From Paramecium sonneborni (Eukaryota > Ciliophora > Oligohymenophorea > Peniculida > Parameciidae): DNA of 64,000 nucleotides. The stretch covers positions 312,925-376,924 of the forward strand of contig CAJJDN010000024.1 of NCBI GenBank assembly GCA_905182985.1, given 5' to 3'. Below the pieces are notes generated by a model that was not told the origin of the DNA, did no database searches, and saw nothing but the letters and a program-made list of their open reading frames with translations. The position numbers were made by a program, and so were the translations under genes. Below are positions 20,873 to 33,741 of this stretch, one piece after another (within the stretch, counting starts at the first letter, position 1; each line of letters opens with the position of its first letter).

Positions 20873-21862
20873 TCATAAATTTTAATCATTCTAATCTATT
20901 TCATTAAAATGTGATTTATTCAAATTTGGAGAATTAATTCCTTATTCATTTCTAAATTAAATATCTTCATCATTTTCTGTTAAATTATTCACTTCATCAT
21001 AATCAATAGCGAAATTTGTTTATAATTTTAATTGTTACTTTCCCAACAATGTCTAATTATCTTTTATTTAATTAATTGATTAATTTATAGCATCCATTTC
21101 CTAATCATATATATAAATTTTACCTCATAAGATTCATTTCGATTTCTATCATATATATATTATTCTCCATTTCTAGTATATTTAATCTTTTCTGATCTTA
21201 CATACTGTTTCCAATATTCACCAACAGGTCTCACATCATCAAATGTACTAATCAATTATAAAAATGGTATTAGATCTAATAATTCTGTATCACTTGGATC
21301 ATCAAAATAATTCTTTATATGAATAGCATTTTTAGGTTAAAGAGAAAAAGAAGTATGAGTATTATCAATTATTATTATGTTATTTATTGATCTTTACAAT
21401 TTTTATAGATCTTTTACAAATACTCCATTTAATATTGAACAGTTTGGCCTAAACAATCTCAAAGCACAAACTTCCTTCGAATCTATTCTATCTATCACTG
21501 GATTTGCATACTCAAATTTATTTATATAATTACTTCGCATATACTTGCAGTAAATATGAATATTTCATAAAATTCTGCCATTTTCATTAGGAATTCTTCA
21601 ACACCAGGCCTTATTCTAACATAAATTGTATAATTTGCATTCATTACTTTAATCTCTTAATAATCATAATTCAAACCTTCAAAATAAAATCTGGATCTGA
21701 AATATAATTGAAAGAACTATGAACCAAAGTTTCATCCAAATCTATCACTAATGTCTTTCTACCCATATGTTAAAGAGATTATTTTGGAATTTGAATTGGT
21801 TTTTAATTATAGGATAATGTTATCAATCTATTTAAATTTAATACCCTTACGATTTGAAACAT
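20873..21862 (-). CDS. FCP/SCP-type CTD phosphatase-like protein (NIF domain)
   Basis: HAD-superfamily phosphatase, about 310 residues. The catalytic signature [13 protein letters not shown] gives the DxDxT nucleophile motif. [20 protein letters not shown] and IFTAS follow, and then [13 protein letters not shown] (the C-terminal Asp motif) and [17 protein letters not shown]. Two introns fit: 21511-21533 (GAG acceptor) and 21101-21123. Between the first two motifs the frame is right only if the A4 run at 21681-21684 (T4 on the coding strand) has one more base. The family dephosphorylates serine in RNA polymerase II CTD or similar substrates. The substrate here is unknown. The C-terminal tail is acidic and Asn-rich. 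Confidence 0.75.
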
Positions 21863-22010
21863 TCACATTTTATTAGCGACTTTAATTAGTTATATAATGA
21901 AACAAAAAAATTTTATTTTTGTTCCTCTTAAACTATTATATTGCTTGTTCTCATTAATTAATTATTTATATTTTTAATTTATTATAATTGTCATCCTTTT
22001 ACCAGTAACA

Positions 22011-22394
22011 ATGTCATCATTTTTAACACCAACAAGAGACGAATTATTTGATTCATTAAGATTAACTGATATTAATAAATCAAATGAATCAATAGAACCC
22101 TCTCCCAAAAAGTATATTAAAGTAATTTATCTTATCAACATTCAGATAGGAGATTATGATAACACTACTTAAGAAAATTAAGATTAATCTATTGAAAAAA
22201 ATATTATTATTCCAATTCCCATAAAATAACATGTGTCAGTTTCAAAATAAGGCCAAAGATTGATTGTTAACCCTAAACTGAAAATTGTAAATAATTTATA
22301 TAATTTATTTTAGAAAATGCTGAATCTTTACATTTCACAAGCTATTGTTGAAGAAGAGGACAATATTTTCAATTGTACTCAAACAAAGAAATGA
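22011..22394 (+). CDS. Unknown small protein, up to 127 residues
   Basis: Open frame of 128 codons starting MSSFLTPTRDELFDSLRL and ending at TGA 22392-22394. Two in-frame segments (GTAATTTATC...TTCAG, 24 nt, and GTAAATAATT...TTTTAG, 27 nt) look like introns of length divisible by three without a stop, so the mature protein may be about 110 residues. The ending is acidic. It is divergent to the phosphatase gene and convergent with the next NEK gene (36 bases). No family is recognised. Confidence 0.45.
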
Positions 22395-22429
22395 TAAATC
22401 CTTATAATTTTTGAATTTGATACTATAGA

Positions 22430-24294
22430 TCAATAATATGAATCTTCACAAACTATTAATTAGATTATTAATGGTATGTATTTCCTTTATTCTTAATTTA
22501 GTAATTAATTTGCTTATTTCAATTATTCACTCTCTTAACTATTCTCTAAGGTCTGATAGGCTCTCATGAAAGAGTCTAAACCCATTTATTATTCTAAATA
22601 ATATCTAAGAGCTTCTATCTTATAACCAATAGTGTCTCTTTCAGAAGTTCCTGGAACTTAAAATTATTTTTATTGATTAAGAAATCTATAATATATTATT
22701 CATAAATTATTACTAAGGAACTATTTTAAAATTATCAACGATAATCGATTCATCTTCTTCCTTAGATTATCTTTTATCCAAACATTTTCTCATATCTTTA
22801 ATAAGAAACTTATAGCCTTATTATTATTCAAAACTATCATCTTCTCTTGCTAAACTTACTATTGATTCTTTTCTCTTATTTTCATGCAAAATTGGACTCT
22901 TATTTTAAAGTTTTACTATATTAGTGTTATCTTTTAAGTAAAATTTATTTAATAATTCTAAATTTTGATATTTAATAGGTTGTTATTAATTTTCTTTCTA
23001 ACTAACTACACTGGCATATGATTAGGGCTTTTCAAATTTTTCATCTATTTATTAATATTATTATTATTGAGAATGAATTTGCTATTATTATATTGAATAA
23101 TTTTAATTGATTGATTATAAAGGCGAATTTTATCTATTAAACAATTATTTTAATTCGACTTTGCTATTATCTTTTTTTGGTGAAGGTTTTTTACTTGCAA
23201 CAGTTTATATAATCTGTCTTGAAGTAATAGGTGAATTATTTTGACTTTGATTTTGAGAAATCTTATTTTATTCATACTATTTTTATTATAACTAAAATTA
23301 TTATGCAGTCTATTGTGGTTAAATAAATCTAAAAAGTAAGATATAATTATATTACAAATTTTCTGTTGGTTTGATATCTGTTAATTCTTACAATTCATGT
23401 CTATTTAATGTTGAAACTAGTAAATTTCCTATTCTTTATTTTAAAAAATCTCTTTCTAAAATTCGTTTTATACTAGGTCTTTTTGAAGGATCCTTAATTA
23501 ACATATCAGCAATTAAAGATTATAATTCTGATGAATATTATGATGGTATTGGAGGATATGTACCTCTTAATATTTTTAAAACCAATTCTTTCATCGATAA
23601 TGCATCAAATGCATGATTCAAAGTAGTTAATTCATACAAAATACAACCAAGAGACCAGATATCAGATTTTTAATTGTAAGGTTTCTCTTAACAAATTTCT
23701 GGACTTAAATAATATGGAGTTCCAATGGCTGTTTTTGCACAATCATATGTATGTTATAGAACACGAGCAATACCAAAATCTCCAATTTTAACATCATTTT
23801 TGCTTGTTAAGAATATATTTTATGTTTTCAAATCTCTATGTAATATTTTTCTCTCATGAATGTGATTCATTGCCAGAGCCATTTAAACAAACCAGTCTAA
23901 TATTTATTCTTCAGAAAAGAGAATTCCAAGTTCTTTTTACTTTGCTATTTTACCATATAAATCACCACCATCAGCATAATCCATTACTATACATAAACAT
24001 CTGAAATAAGTTTTATAAAGGAACAAATACTTTTTTTCCATAAATGATTCTCTATAAGTTATAATATATGGATGTCTCATTGCCTTTAACACATGAACTT
24101 CATTTAAAGCTTCCTCTCTTTATTTTCTATCCATCTTAGAAATATCAATTATCTTATTTAAATCATTTGATACTTTAATAATATAGTTTTTCTTATTTGA
24201 CAACGCCTAGGCAAGAAGAGCATATCCAAAACTACCTGATTTATTTTATCATAATACCTTTTCCAACTACTCTTATTTTTTTGTATTTATCCAT
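22430..24294 (-). CDS. NEK1-like protein kinase with Gln-rich tail
   Basis: NIMA-related kinase, about 585 residues. [20 protein letters not shown], then [50 protein letters not shown] and [12 protein letters not shown] cover the canonical motifs. The tail is Gln/Asn/Ser-rich, followed by a C-terminal helical block ([20 protein letters not shown]) seen in ciliate and Nek1-like kinases. Introns: 24236-24257, 24001-24030, 23329-23355 and 22686-22713. The last of these moves the frame into the C-terminal block, which ends at TGA 22430-22432. The 30- and 27-nt introns are divisible by three and contain no TGA in frame. All catalytic residues are present. Likely role in cilia or basal bodies. Confidence 0.87.
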
Positions 24295-24626
24295 CCAGTT
24301 TAAATTTTAAATTTAATTATTTATGAATTATAAAATACTGTTAAGAAAAATAATTATCATTCTTATATGTAAATATTGAATGACAAAAGGTCATAATTTT
24401 TTAAGAAAAAAAAAATCCAATATTGAACCTATTTTAATAAGAACAATTGATAAAAAAAATAGATATTTTTCAATTTCTAATATATAGAATATTAATAATT
24501 TTAATAATAGAAACTTTATTTAAAATAGAAAATCAAGCATTATTTGTCTAAATTATGTAATAAGTAAATATTGAAATATACTGAATGTCTCTGTAATTGA
24601 TTCTTAAATTAATATTTTATTAAATA
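24295..24626. other. Intergenic between divergent genes
   Basis: 332 bases of AT-rich sequence between the divergent NEK gene and the first paralogue. It probably holds both promoters. No conserved element or RNA gene is recognised. Confidence 0.4.
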
Positions 24627-26378
24627 ATGGAAAATTATAATTTCTCTGCCTCATCTATATCTATATAAACAGAAGATTCAAAATTATCTTAAACAGATTA
24701 ATAGTTTAGTAGTCCTTTTAAATCAGAGAAAATTAAATTTTTAGAATTACATAATCAAAAATAAAATAATTATTCACCTCAATAATCATAAGTTGAAGTT
24801 TAGACTTAAAAAGATTGTTAGGAGAATATAGATTAGATATCAGTATAAAGATCTAACAGTTTTTGTGGATCATAATTAAAGTAAACTAAGGCATCATAAA
24901 TTAAAAAGAAATTAGTAAAGAGATGTTAAAACCTAAATAAGCATAATTAGTAAAAAGTCGAAAAATATTTTGTCAAGAAAAACAATTAAATAATAGAAAC
25001 ATCATTTGAGAAAATAAAGATAAAGAGATCTAATTTTTCTGGAGTGTTTCTAACAAATTTAAAGTAATATTAGAAACCAATTCAGGTTCGTTATTTTAGA
25101 TCTACAATCACAAAGGTTCTGGTAATTGACTAAGAAATGTTAGCTGCTGAATTTATTGTTTTAGCATTAACATAGTTCTAAAATGATATTAGATTGGATC
25201 AATCTTTGTATGAATTTCCAAATTACAGTTTAGCCTATTAAATAGAAGGATAAGATGATTAGCAGGATTTAGATGAATTTACATATCGAAGACCGCTTTA
25301 AAGATATAAAAGTTTTGGATCTCTTGAGGACATGATGAAATCAAAAAGAGAAAGTTTAAAGGAAATAGATTTTGAATAGAAACCTGTTTCTTAGGCTGAA
25401 GTTTCATTGCTAGCTGATGATGAAATTGATGATAAAATAATTTAAATTGATTTAGAATCTCCAATGCGATATTATAAATCTGTTGATATTGTACCAATAC
25501 TAGATTCAAAATAGTTAGATATTGATTTATAGATGGTAAAGATTTTACATCAATAACTTCCAAATTACATACTTATTCTTATTGAAGAACCTCTCAATAA
25601 AGGAAGATTTCATATCAAAATTCGTCCAAATTAATTTGTGGAAGATTTATTTATTGAATTAGTTAAAAAGGCCAATAAAAAATACAGAAGTACTGACTAT
25701 AATTTAAATTTAAAATATCCATGTATTCATATGGGTACCGAACCTATTAATTTAAAAATACCTATTAGTAAATTGCCTATACATTATTTGATTCTTACTT
25801 AAAAGTTTCAAAGTGAAAAAATTCGGTCATCAAGATAATGTACAGATAGTTTTACAATTAATATCAACAAAGATACAATTTTCTCAAAAAGTGCTAATAA
25901 ATCATATAGATTATTCTAAGAAGAAGGTAAAACAACTGAGAGCACAGATAAATTTCGAAACTAATATTCGTATTAAGAGTACTAATTATTAAAGATTGAT
26001 AATTAATTTAAAAACAATGTGATTTTAGGAATTGATTATTTCGATTTATATTACTCCTATACTTAAGATCGATAGAGATAATTTTCAATAGGAAAATTTT
26101 GCAAATAAATTTCCGAAATTTTATTTGAAGAACCATTAATTCAAAAAGATTATAGAAGATTGCCTTTAAATAAAATATAAAAAATTGAATTAACTAAAGA
26201 TTTTCATCTGATAATAGTTTATGAGAAAAGCCAAGACTATAAAAAATAACTTCATTTTGGAATAGATATAAATCAAGAGAAATCAAAAATAGACCTACAA
26301 TAGAAAACTGTTATGAATGCTTACAATAAATTAGAATATTTAGTTGATTTATATATAAAATATAAATAACAATTATGA
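24627..26378 (+). CDS. Tandem paralogue 1, possible Ras-binding/PH-like (SIN1-type?) protein
   Basis: Single exon of 584 codons, MENYNFSASSISIQ to TGA 26376-26378. The N-terminal 130 residues are Ser/Lys/Gln-rich and disordered. A folded segment follows (IQVRYFRSTITKVLVIDQEMLAAEFIVLAL), compatible with a ubiquitin-like or Ras-binding fold. The last 150 residues contain VILGIDYFDLYYSY ... KIELTKDFHLIIVYEK ... NAYNKLEYLVDLY, which resembles a PH domain ending in its C-terminal helix. That order recalls TORC2 subunit SIN1, but I cannot confirm it. The gene downstream shares both conserved blocks and overlaps its stop codon. Confidence is high for coding, low for function. Confidence 0.6.
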
Positions 26379-28024
26379 ATTTATTCAATATTGATAACTC
26401 TGTAGCATTAGAAACTCCTTACTCAATTCAATCTAATACAATGAGTGTTTTTATAGATAAAGATTGGCTTTCCAAATAATTAGAAAATGTGCAGTATATT
26501 GACTACTAAAACTGTAATTAACCAAGTAATACTGACATTTCAGAGTTTGTACTAAATTAATCAGTTGGAGAAAGTCCATTTATTTAATAACATAAAAGAG
26601 ATCCTATAGATTTTTCATTGTTAAAAATTGAAAAATTAGAAGATTATCAATAAATTAATTATACACCAAAAAAGCAATATTCATCTGCAAAAAGAAAATA
26701 AAATTATAAAAAAAGTAAAACTTCTACTACCGGCTTTGCACTTGATAAGAATGATGAAAACTAAAATGATATAGAAACCTTGAAGAAAATAAAATCTTCA
26801 TAAATTCAAAAAAAATCAGAATTTACAAACTAATTAAATTAATATAAATAGAATTTTTCAATATAAATCCAAGTGAAATATTTTGGAACATAATATTAAT
26901 AAATCATATCTGTTGATGAATCAATTAGAGCTGCCGAATTTATTGTATTAGCTTTGAAAAAATTTGCTTCTGATCCTAATAGTGACAAATCTAAATTTGA
27001 ATATTAAAATTTTACGTTAGCTTATAAATTGATTGGTACAGACATAAGTCCCTCAAAGTATATATATAATAATGATGAGAATTTTGACAATGATAGTATT
27101 ATTTAAGAAGATGAATCTTTAGAATAACCAGAAATAGATTTAGAATCTCAACTATTCAATAAAATGGTAGAATTATTACCATCTACTACGAATTTTGGAT
27201 TAGACTTTGAAACAATAAAACAAACATTTGTATCACATCCATAATCTATTATTTTATTAATAGAAGACACTTAATCTTAAATCTTTTATCATATTAAAGT
27301 AGATAAAAAAGATAACTTGGGAGATTGTTTAATTGAATTAAATAAAAAAGTAAGTAAAAAATATTTAAAAAGTGATTACTATCTAAGTCTAAAGTTCTCC
27401 TGTGTTAATTAAGATTATGGAGAACTAAACGAGTTATTTCCTATTAATTAATTGCCTATTCATTGGTTAGTTATTATTTTAAGAGTAAAAGATTAAATTT
27501 CAGAATCATTGGAAGAGGTCTCAATGGCTAATATTTGCAGAACATTTAATAATACAATTAATGAGAATATGAGTGCCTCAAATTCGTGTCGTTTCTTATC
27601 ATTAAACTTTATGTAATTAGCAAAAGTAGAGAAATTACCTTTATTATATGGATATTAAGAATTCAATTTTATAATAATTCAGAAAGGATAATAAAATGAT
27701 GTGGTTTTGGGGATTGATTATTTTGATCTCTATTTAACATATAATTAAAAATAATCTAAAAAATTAGGAATTATCAAATCGGTATCCAATATAATAAAGT
27801 CATTTTTTATTTAAAAAGTAGCATAAAAACCATATAAAAGAATTCCAATAAATGCAATTACAGATTTAAAGCAGCATGAAGAAAAATATTTTGAAGTATT
27901 CTATGAATTATAAGATGGATACTAAAAATAAATGAAATTCCTATCCAAAAACGATGACAAAACTGTTTTTCGAGAAGCTTTCACTAAATTAGAGTATTTA
28001 GTATCAATAAAACAAATTCAATGA
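26375..28024 (+). CDS. Tandem paralogue 2 of the preceding gene
   Basis: Single exon of 550 codons to TGA 28022-28024. It shares two blocks with the upstream gene: IQVKYFGTQYQQIISVDESIRAAEFIVLAL and VVLGIDYFDLYLTY, the latter followed by a PH-like end (FREAFTKLEYLVSI). The spacer between the blocks is also alignable in length and in patches (PIHWLVIIL against PIHYLILTQ). The first ATG overlaps the upstream stop in ATGA. A later Met at 26442 (MSVFIDKDWL) is an alternative start. The pair is best explained by an old tandem duplication with strong divergence. Confidence 0.6.
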
Positions 28025-28379
28025 ATATAAATAATTCATTTTTCGGTGTTATCACCATTTTCTCAATAAATATTTTAGATATTCTCTCTAGATTAATCTT
28101 TAATATATTTATTATTTAATCTATTAGATTTTTATTGAATTATAATTTAATAATTATATTTATTTTTAAGACTTAAATCCTAAAAATTAATTCTCTGATT
28201 AAATAAATTGAATTAAGAAATTTATTCTGAGCTTATTTCATTTAATTATAAAGGATTATAAAACCAGAAAGAAATGAATAAATCTAAATATATCTTAAAA
28301 AAAAACCCAATATTAATATAATATTAATTGTTACTCAATTTTAAAGAAATCTAATTAAGGTTATTTTATATTTAATTAT
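28025..28379. other. Intergenic, no gene seen
   Basis: 355 bases of AT-rich DNA between two plus-strand genes. Short frames only. No repeat or RNA gene is recognised. Probably terminator plus promoter. Confidence 0.4.
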
Positions 28380-30271
28380 ATGCAATAATAATAAGCATAA
28401 ATTGGATAAGGACCCTTGTGGTAAACGGTGCCTTAGGATTTTGTATTTCCTAAACCTAAATTTGAAGCCACAGTGACAAAATTAGGAAAGAAATAACATG
28501 AAAGACATTTAGTAATAACTGATAAACATATATTATTATTCAAAGTAATAGTAATTATATTGAAAAGGATAAAAGTAAACATGTTCATAAATTGCTTCCT
28601 TTGAATTTTACTACAAGATTTGAAATATTTAGAGATGCTCCTGTTTTGAAAGCAAATGCATCTTAAAAAAAATCAACTCCTAATACTCCTCATTCAAATA
28701 GAGTTGATATTGTTAAACCAGAAGATGTTTAGACTCTAGGTGACATTTTACATATTAGATTGTAAAGTGAGAATACAGAAAAATATTGGGATTTCACTGG
28801 TGATTAAGAGAGTTTAAAAATATTTAGAAAACATTTTGGATAGAAAATCAATTAAATGGGATTTCATCATATGTTCAAAGTTTTTAAAAAGATAGGAAAG
28901 GGAAATTTTGCTAGTGTTTATTTAGCAGAAAGAATTGAAGATGGATAATAAATGGCTATCAAAGCATTTTCAAAAAGTGCTGTATATGCAGAAGAGAATG
29001 GAAAGGTATTGAGTCTTTTTGATAAATTTAAAGGAAGGTCTAATAAATGAAATAACAATAATGAGAGAACTTGATCACCCAAATATTATGAAATTATATG
29101 AAGTTTACGAAACTTAGAATTCATTATATATGGGATTAGAATTATTACAAGGAGGATAATTATATGAAATTATGAAAAAGAAAGTAATTCTAACAAACAA
29201 ACAAATTCAAGCAATAATGAAAGGCCTTTTAGAAGGATTAGCTCATATGCATTCTAAAAATATAATGCACCGAGATCTAAAACTTGAGAACATTTTATTT
29301 AAAGAATAGAAGTATATTATTATTCATTAAACGAAATTAGCGATATCAATTCAGTAGTTATAGCTGATTTTGGTTTAGCCACTTTCGTAAATCTTCCAGT
29401 ATATCTTTATTGCAGATGTGGTACTCCAGGGTTTGTAGCTCCAGAAGTCATCAATATTACTGATATGACAACAACCTATGATAGTGTTTGTGATATTTAC
29501 TCTCTTGGATTAGTTTTTCATATATTATTAACTGGAAAGCCAGGATTTCCAGGGAGAAGCTATAATACAATTGTTTAATAAAACAAGGAAGCCAAAATCA
29601 ATTTTAAAAGCCCAGTATTTGATGTTGTACCACCACCTGCTTTTGAATTGCTTAAACATATGTTGGAATCCTCTCCTAAGAAAAGAATTACAGCTGTTGA
29701 AGCCTTAAAGTACGAGTTTATTGCATTGTGTGAAAAGACAGTGAACATTTCCTAAGAAGATGATGGTAATATTGGAGATATAGATGATAAACCTGGACTT
29801 AATGTTAGAATATAATAAATTAATGAACAGTATATCAAAAATGTTATTTATTTAGAGCTGCTAAGTTTGACATGCTTAGAATTAATCAATTAACAAATTC
29901 GCCTCTTAAATCCCCTGTTATGCAAGCCACTAATAAAATGAAAGAAGTTTAAAATAAAGATTAATAAATGATTATGAGAACACCAGTTATAACAGGACGA
30001 ACTGTAGCATGTGAAGGTATTTTAATATTATAAATTAAGAATCTCCAAATATGAATTAGTTTGTCTCTCCAAGTGTTTAATTCAAAAAGCTCTAATAAAA
30101 GTATTATCCTAAGTTGATCATTTTAGTTAATAATAAGCACCTACAGGAAATGTTTTATTGAAATATACTCAAAAACCATAATAATAGCAATCTAATACTA
30201 ATGAGGATGAAAAAAAGGATTAAACTAATATTGCTAAATCAGTTAAAGCTGCCTTAAGTAAACATGTATGA
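28380..30271 (+). CDS. CAMK-like protein kinase with N-terminal PH-like domain
   Basis: About 580 residues. The N-terminal 150 residues contain HLVITDKHILLF, then a linker and ILHIRLQSENTEKYWDFTGD ending in a helix, which fits a PH-like fold. The kinase domain follows: KVFKKIGKGNFASVYLAE, MAIKAF, EITIMRELDHPNIMKLYEVY, MHRDLKLENILF, IADFGLATFV, CGTPGFVAPEVI and DIYSLGLVFHILLTGKPGF. Six introns complete the frame: 28545-28567, 29006-29033, 29312-29340, 29830-29855, 30017-30039 and 30101-30126. All catalytic residues are present. The tail is Pro/Gln/Asn-rich. The PH-like part suggests membrane recruitment, which is inference. Confidence 0.8.
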
Positions 30272-30313
30272 AAATTATAAATAAATAAATATAAATATAT
30301 TTAATTCTATTTT

Positions 30314-31009
30314 TCATATGTCTTTTATATATTTAAAATTTTCTGGTTCTTTTAAAGCTCGAAGTAAATTATATCTGTATTTTAAATGCCATCCCGTATT
30401 TGCTATTCTTGAGTTGTATATATAAGACACAGATTACTGCTTTAAGAAATATTCACTAGATCTATTTTTAAAAAATTACCTAAAGATTCGAAATGCTTTA
30501 TTAAATTATTAACTTTTTTCTTCATTTGTATCAACCCAAAGATCTCTCAGTTACTTAATATTTGTCATCTAATTTTTTTTATCCTTTAATATCGTTACAA
30601 ATTCTTCAAATTTTTCATAATTCATTATTTTTAATCCGATATCTTTATTTTATATAATATAGCTAATTATTGCTTTAGAAAAATTTTTCGTTATATTTTT
30701 TGTATCATTTACTTTTCCTTTTTTAATCTTATTTTTAAGTTTAAAATAAGAATTTTTGATTTATTTACTATCCTTTTCGATTTGATGAGATTCCATAGAT
30801 TCAGAATCATCATGAGAACCAAACAATTAAAAATCAGAAGTTCGAAAATGCTGACTTTATTAAACTTGCTTTGATTAGACTAAAAATCTATCTTATGATT
30901 GTAAGATAGGGTTTGTCAATTAATATTGCATAGCCGCAAATTATTCTTATGGATAACTTGTATAGAATTATGGGTAAGCTTAATCTAAAGATTTTTAAAT
31001 TTATTACAT
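30314..31009 (-). CDS. Unknown protein, 231 residues
   Basis: Uninterrupted frame of 232 codons, MQQIQKSLDQAYPQF to TGA 30314-30316. The N-terminus is Gln-rich. A conserved-looking C-terminal half is helical and basic (NKDIGLKIMNYEKFEEFV ... FNKAFRIFRQFFKNRSSEYF ... ANTGWHLKYRYNLLRAL). The 3' end faces the kinase gene, 42 bases away. It may instead be the last exon of the coiled-coil gene upstream, since the gene boundary there is unclear. No family is recognised. Confidence 0.5.
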
Positions 31010-32544
31010 TATAAGAAAGGAAATTAATTTCTTGGAAAAGCCATGAAAGTACTATCACTAGATTCCTAAACTTTAATTTTTTTTAAGATTTTATCGTCTA
31101 AAAAAATAATCTTTTATTTAAAGAGTTATTTATACGTATAGTTGATTATTTTGGTTTGGCAAGACTATAATATTTCCTTTCTTTTAATTATTCTAATGTC
31201 GAATCAGATTGTTTAAACACTTGATAAATTTATGTTAAACGATCTAAAGTTGATTTAACTAAATTATCATTATTTATCAATTTACTTTGATTCTTTAGTC
31301 ATTACCATCAAAACTATGATAAACATTTTAGAAAGAAAATGGCTATTGCATCATAGACATTTAAACACTATCCTAACTTCTAAGATTAGTCATTATTATT
31401 GAGACTTTTTTAATGTAATAATTAATAATTAAATATTGTAAAATACTTCCAAATTAACTGGACATTTTTATAATTAAAGTTTATATTATCCATTTTTGAA
31501 ATAGATGATAAAAATTTATACAAGATTTTTTAATCTTTATTAGACTAAATCATATATTATTACCTATAATTTTTCATCATTCTTACCCTTCTTCTTTCTG
31601 TTTTTCCTAAGACTCTTCACTTTCTGATTATGAACTTTCATGTTCCTATTAAACCTACTATTCCTTAATTTTCTAATTTTGAGAATCTGTAAAATTAGTA
31701 TATGCTTTTAGCAACTATTCTTTTAATTCCTTCTCCATTTCCTGTTATGATTAAAATTATTAAATACATTGAACTTTTCATTACTGTATTCCTTTAATGG
31801 ATTCATACCCTCATTGGTTTTAGCTGGCTACCATAAAATATGAGGATACGTTCTAAAATTAGAATCTAAAATTTACTTTGTGATAAAAAAATCTCTCATT
31901 ATTTTAATTTGCAGTTCCAGTAATAGAACCTAAAATTTAATTTTTATTGATACCTATCTTTTATATTCATCAGCAGCTAATTCTCGTTCTAATTACTTTC
32001 TCTCATTAACCAACTAACTTTTTTTTTTCTAAATTTAATCGATTAAATACATTCTAATCTTCTTTAAGCGTTTATAAATCTAATTTATCCTTATCATCTA
32101 ATCTTTTACTAATTTCTATTTATTTTTCTAACTTTATCCAATATACAAAAAATTTTACCTTCTATTTCTCACCCATCAAGTCTTATTTTGCTTTTTAGAG
32201 ATGATTTCCAATTAAGCATTTTGCTAAACGTTTATTCTTCTCTTTTAACGTAGTGGGTACTTGTTCATCAAGCTACTTTTACTTTTCTGCGCGTTCTTCT
32301 TTTGCACCCACGAGATTTAAATCAAATGCTTTCTAATAACTATTAAAACTATAAATAACTACCTATTCATTTCCATTATTCAATTTTATTTTTTTATGAT
32401 CTAATTTTCTAATTAATATATATATCTAATATACTAAAATGAAAAATTCTTAATCTCCTTTATTATTGTCTTTCTTTTTGTAAGAAAATCCATTTGCTTT
32501 TTGTGCAATTCTGTCAATTTATTTCTTAAATCATCAACATTCAT
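31010..32544 (-). CDS. Coiled-coil protein, gene model uncertain
   Basis: Begins MNVDDLRNKLTELHKKQ at 32542-32544. A 26-nt intron (GTATATTAGA...) leads to a long Lys/Glu/Gln heptad-rich region (EERAEKQKQLDEQVP, then EKQIEISKRLDDKDKLD). At the T10 run 32019-32028 the frame slips by one base and resumes as NERKQLERELAADEYKR. Later exons read PHILWQPAKTNEGMNPL, an acidic Ser/Glu stretch, and NVQLIWKYFTIFNYQLL. The segment near 31310-31330 has stop codons in the expected frame, so the 3' end is not settled. Probably a structural coiled-coil protein; function unknown. Confidence 0.45.
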
Positions 32545-32949
32545 TAGAGATAAATTTTTTATTATATTAATTTTAATAATAAAATTAACTCATTCATTTA
32601 TTGATTGTACTTAATTATATGATTTAAATTTGTGCATAAATTAATTAAGAAAGAGAGTATATTTTATATTTGAAGCAGTTCCAGTTCAATCTCTAATATT
32701 TATTAAAATATATATGATTAAAATATATTGAAATGTTGATGGATTTATTTTGATTTATCAATTCTTTTAAAATAATTTGTATTAGAGATGCTTAAGTTTT
32801 ATTTTATGAAAGAAAATTTGAATTATTCTTTATCAATTAATAATTGAAACATCTTAAATGATTAGTTTAACTCAAAATTGAATTAAATGAATAAATTTTT
32901 AATTTGTAATTCTAATTTTATTTAAAATAAAAAGAATAAAATATAAATA
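32545..32949. other. Intergenic between divergent genes, partly duplicated
   Basis: About 400 bases separate the coiled-coil gene and the GYF gene. The part from 32613 is repeated at 33742 by the assembly overlap. No motif beyond AT-rich promoter-like sequence is seen. Confidence 0.4.
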
Positions 32950-33739
32950 ATGTCGAGATCATACCATTACCAAGTTTAGTATGTTGCTAAAGATCAATAG
33001 AAAAAAGATTCTTAGGCTTATCGTAAAGTAAATAAATTTCTTATTAGTATAGTCACATCATAATTATGATGGATATTCAAGAAAATATTACAACAATCGT
33101 TAACATTATTAAAATGATAATAAAAGAGTGGAATACGAATGTATTATTAGTATTATAATAATTATTAGAGAAATAATAAATATGTTAACCTTAAAATAAT
33201 GTTTATGATGCAAAATTATTAGTTTCAGCTTATCAAGAATATTTATAACCTCCTGAAGACATCATTTAGCTAACAAAAAAAATACCAGAATTATTTGCAA
33301 CAAAACCATTCAAACCTATTTCATAAACAGCACAATACAATCATAGCGATGAAGAAGAACCTTAATGGATGCAAGAGTCTTAATTTAATACACCTTTTTA
33401 ATTAAATGATATAGAAAAAGAAATTCAATAAAAAAGAGAACAGTATTAAAAAGATCATGGAACATATGAAAAAAAATAGGAATAAAAAAGATAATAAATT
33501 GAAGAATTTTAGAATCATCAACAAGCAATTAATAGTATTGAAATCGAAAAATAAAAGTACAGAGAAAAAAGAGAAAATGAATTAAAATAATCTTAAGCTG
33601 CAATTGAAACTAAGTAAAAATTGAATGAGATCTTTTCTATAAATATTGAACCTCAATAAAATCCTAAAGAAATTAATCAAAAGATATTAACAGTAGAAGA
33701 AATAGAAAAGCAACAATTATCCAAATAAACTAAGAGTAA
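32613..33739. repeat. Assembly overlap, copy C1 (pairs with 33742-34868)
   Basis: 1127 bases ending at the single N (33740) and repeated with offset 1129. No differences were noticed. It includes the promoter region and first part of the GYF gene. Confidence 0.9.
32950..33739 (+). pseudogene. Artefactual 5' copy of the GYF-domain gene
   Basis: Identical start (MSRSYHYQVQYVAKDQ) and first exons of the complete gene at 34079, broken off at the single N. It should be merged with that gene rather than counted as a second locus. Confidence 0.85.
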
Positions 33740-33741
33740 NC

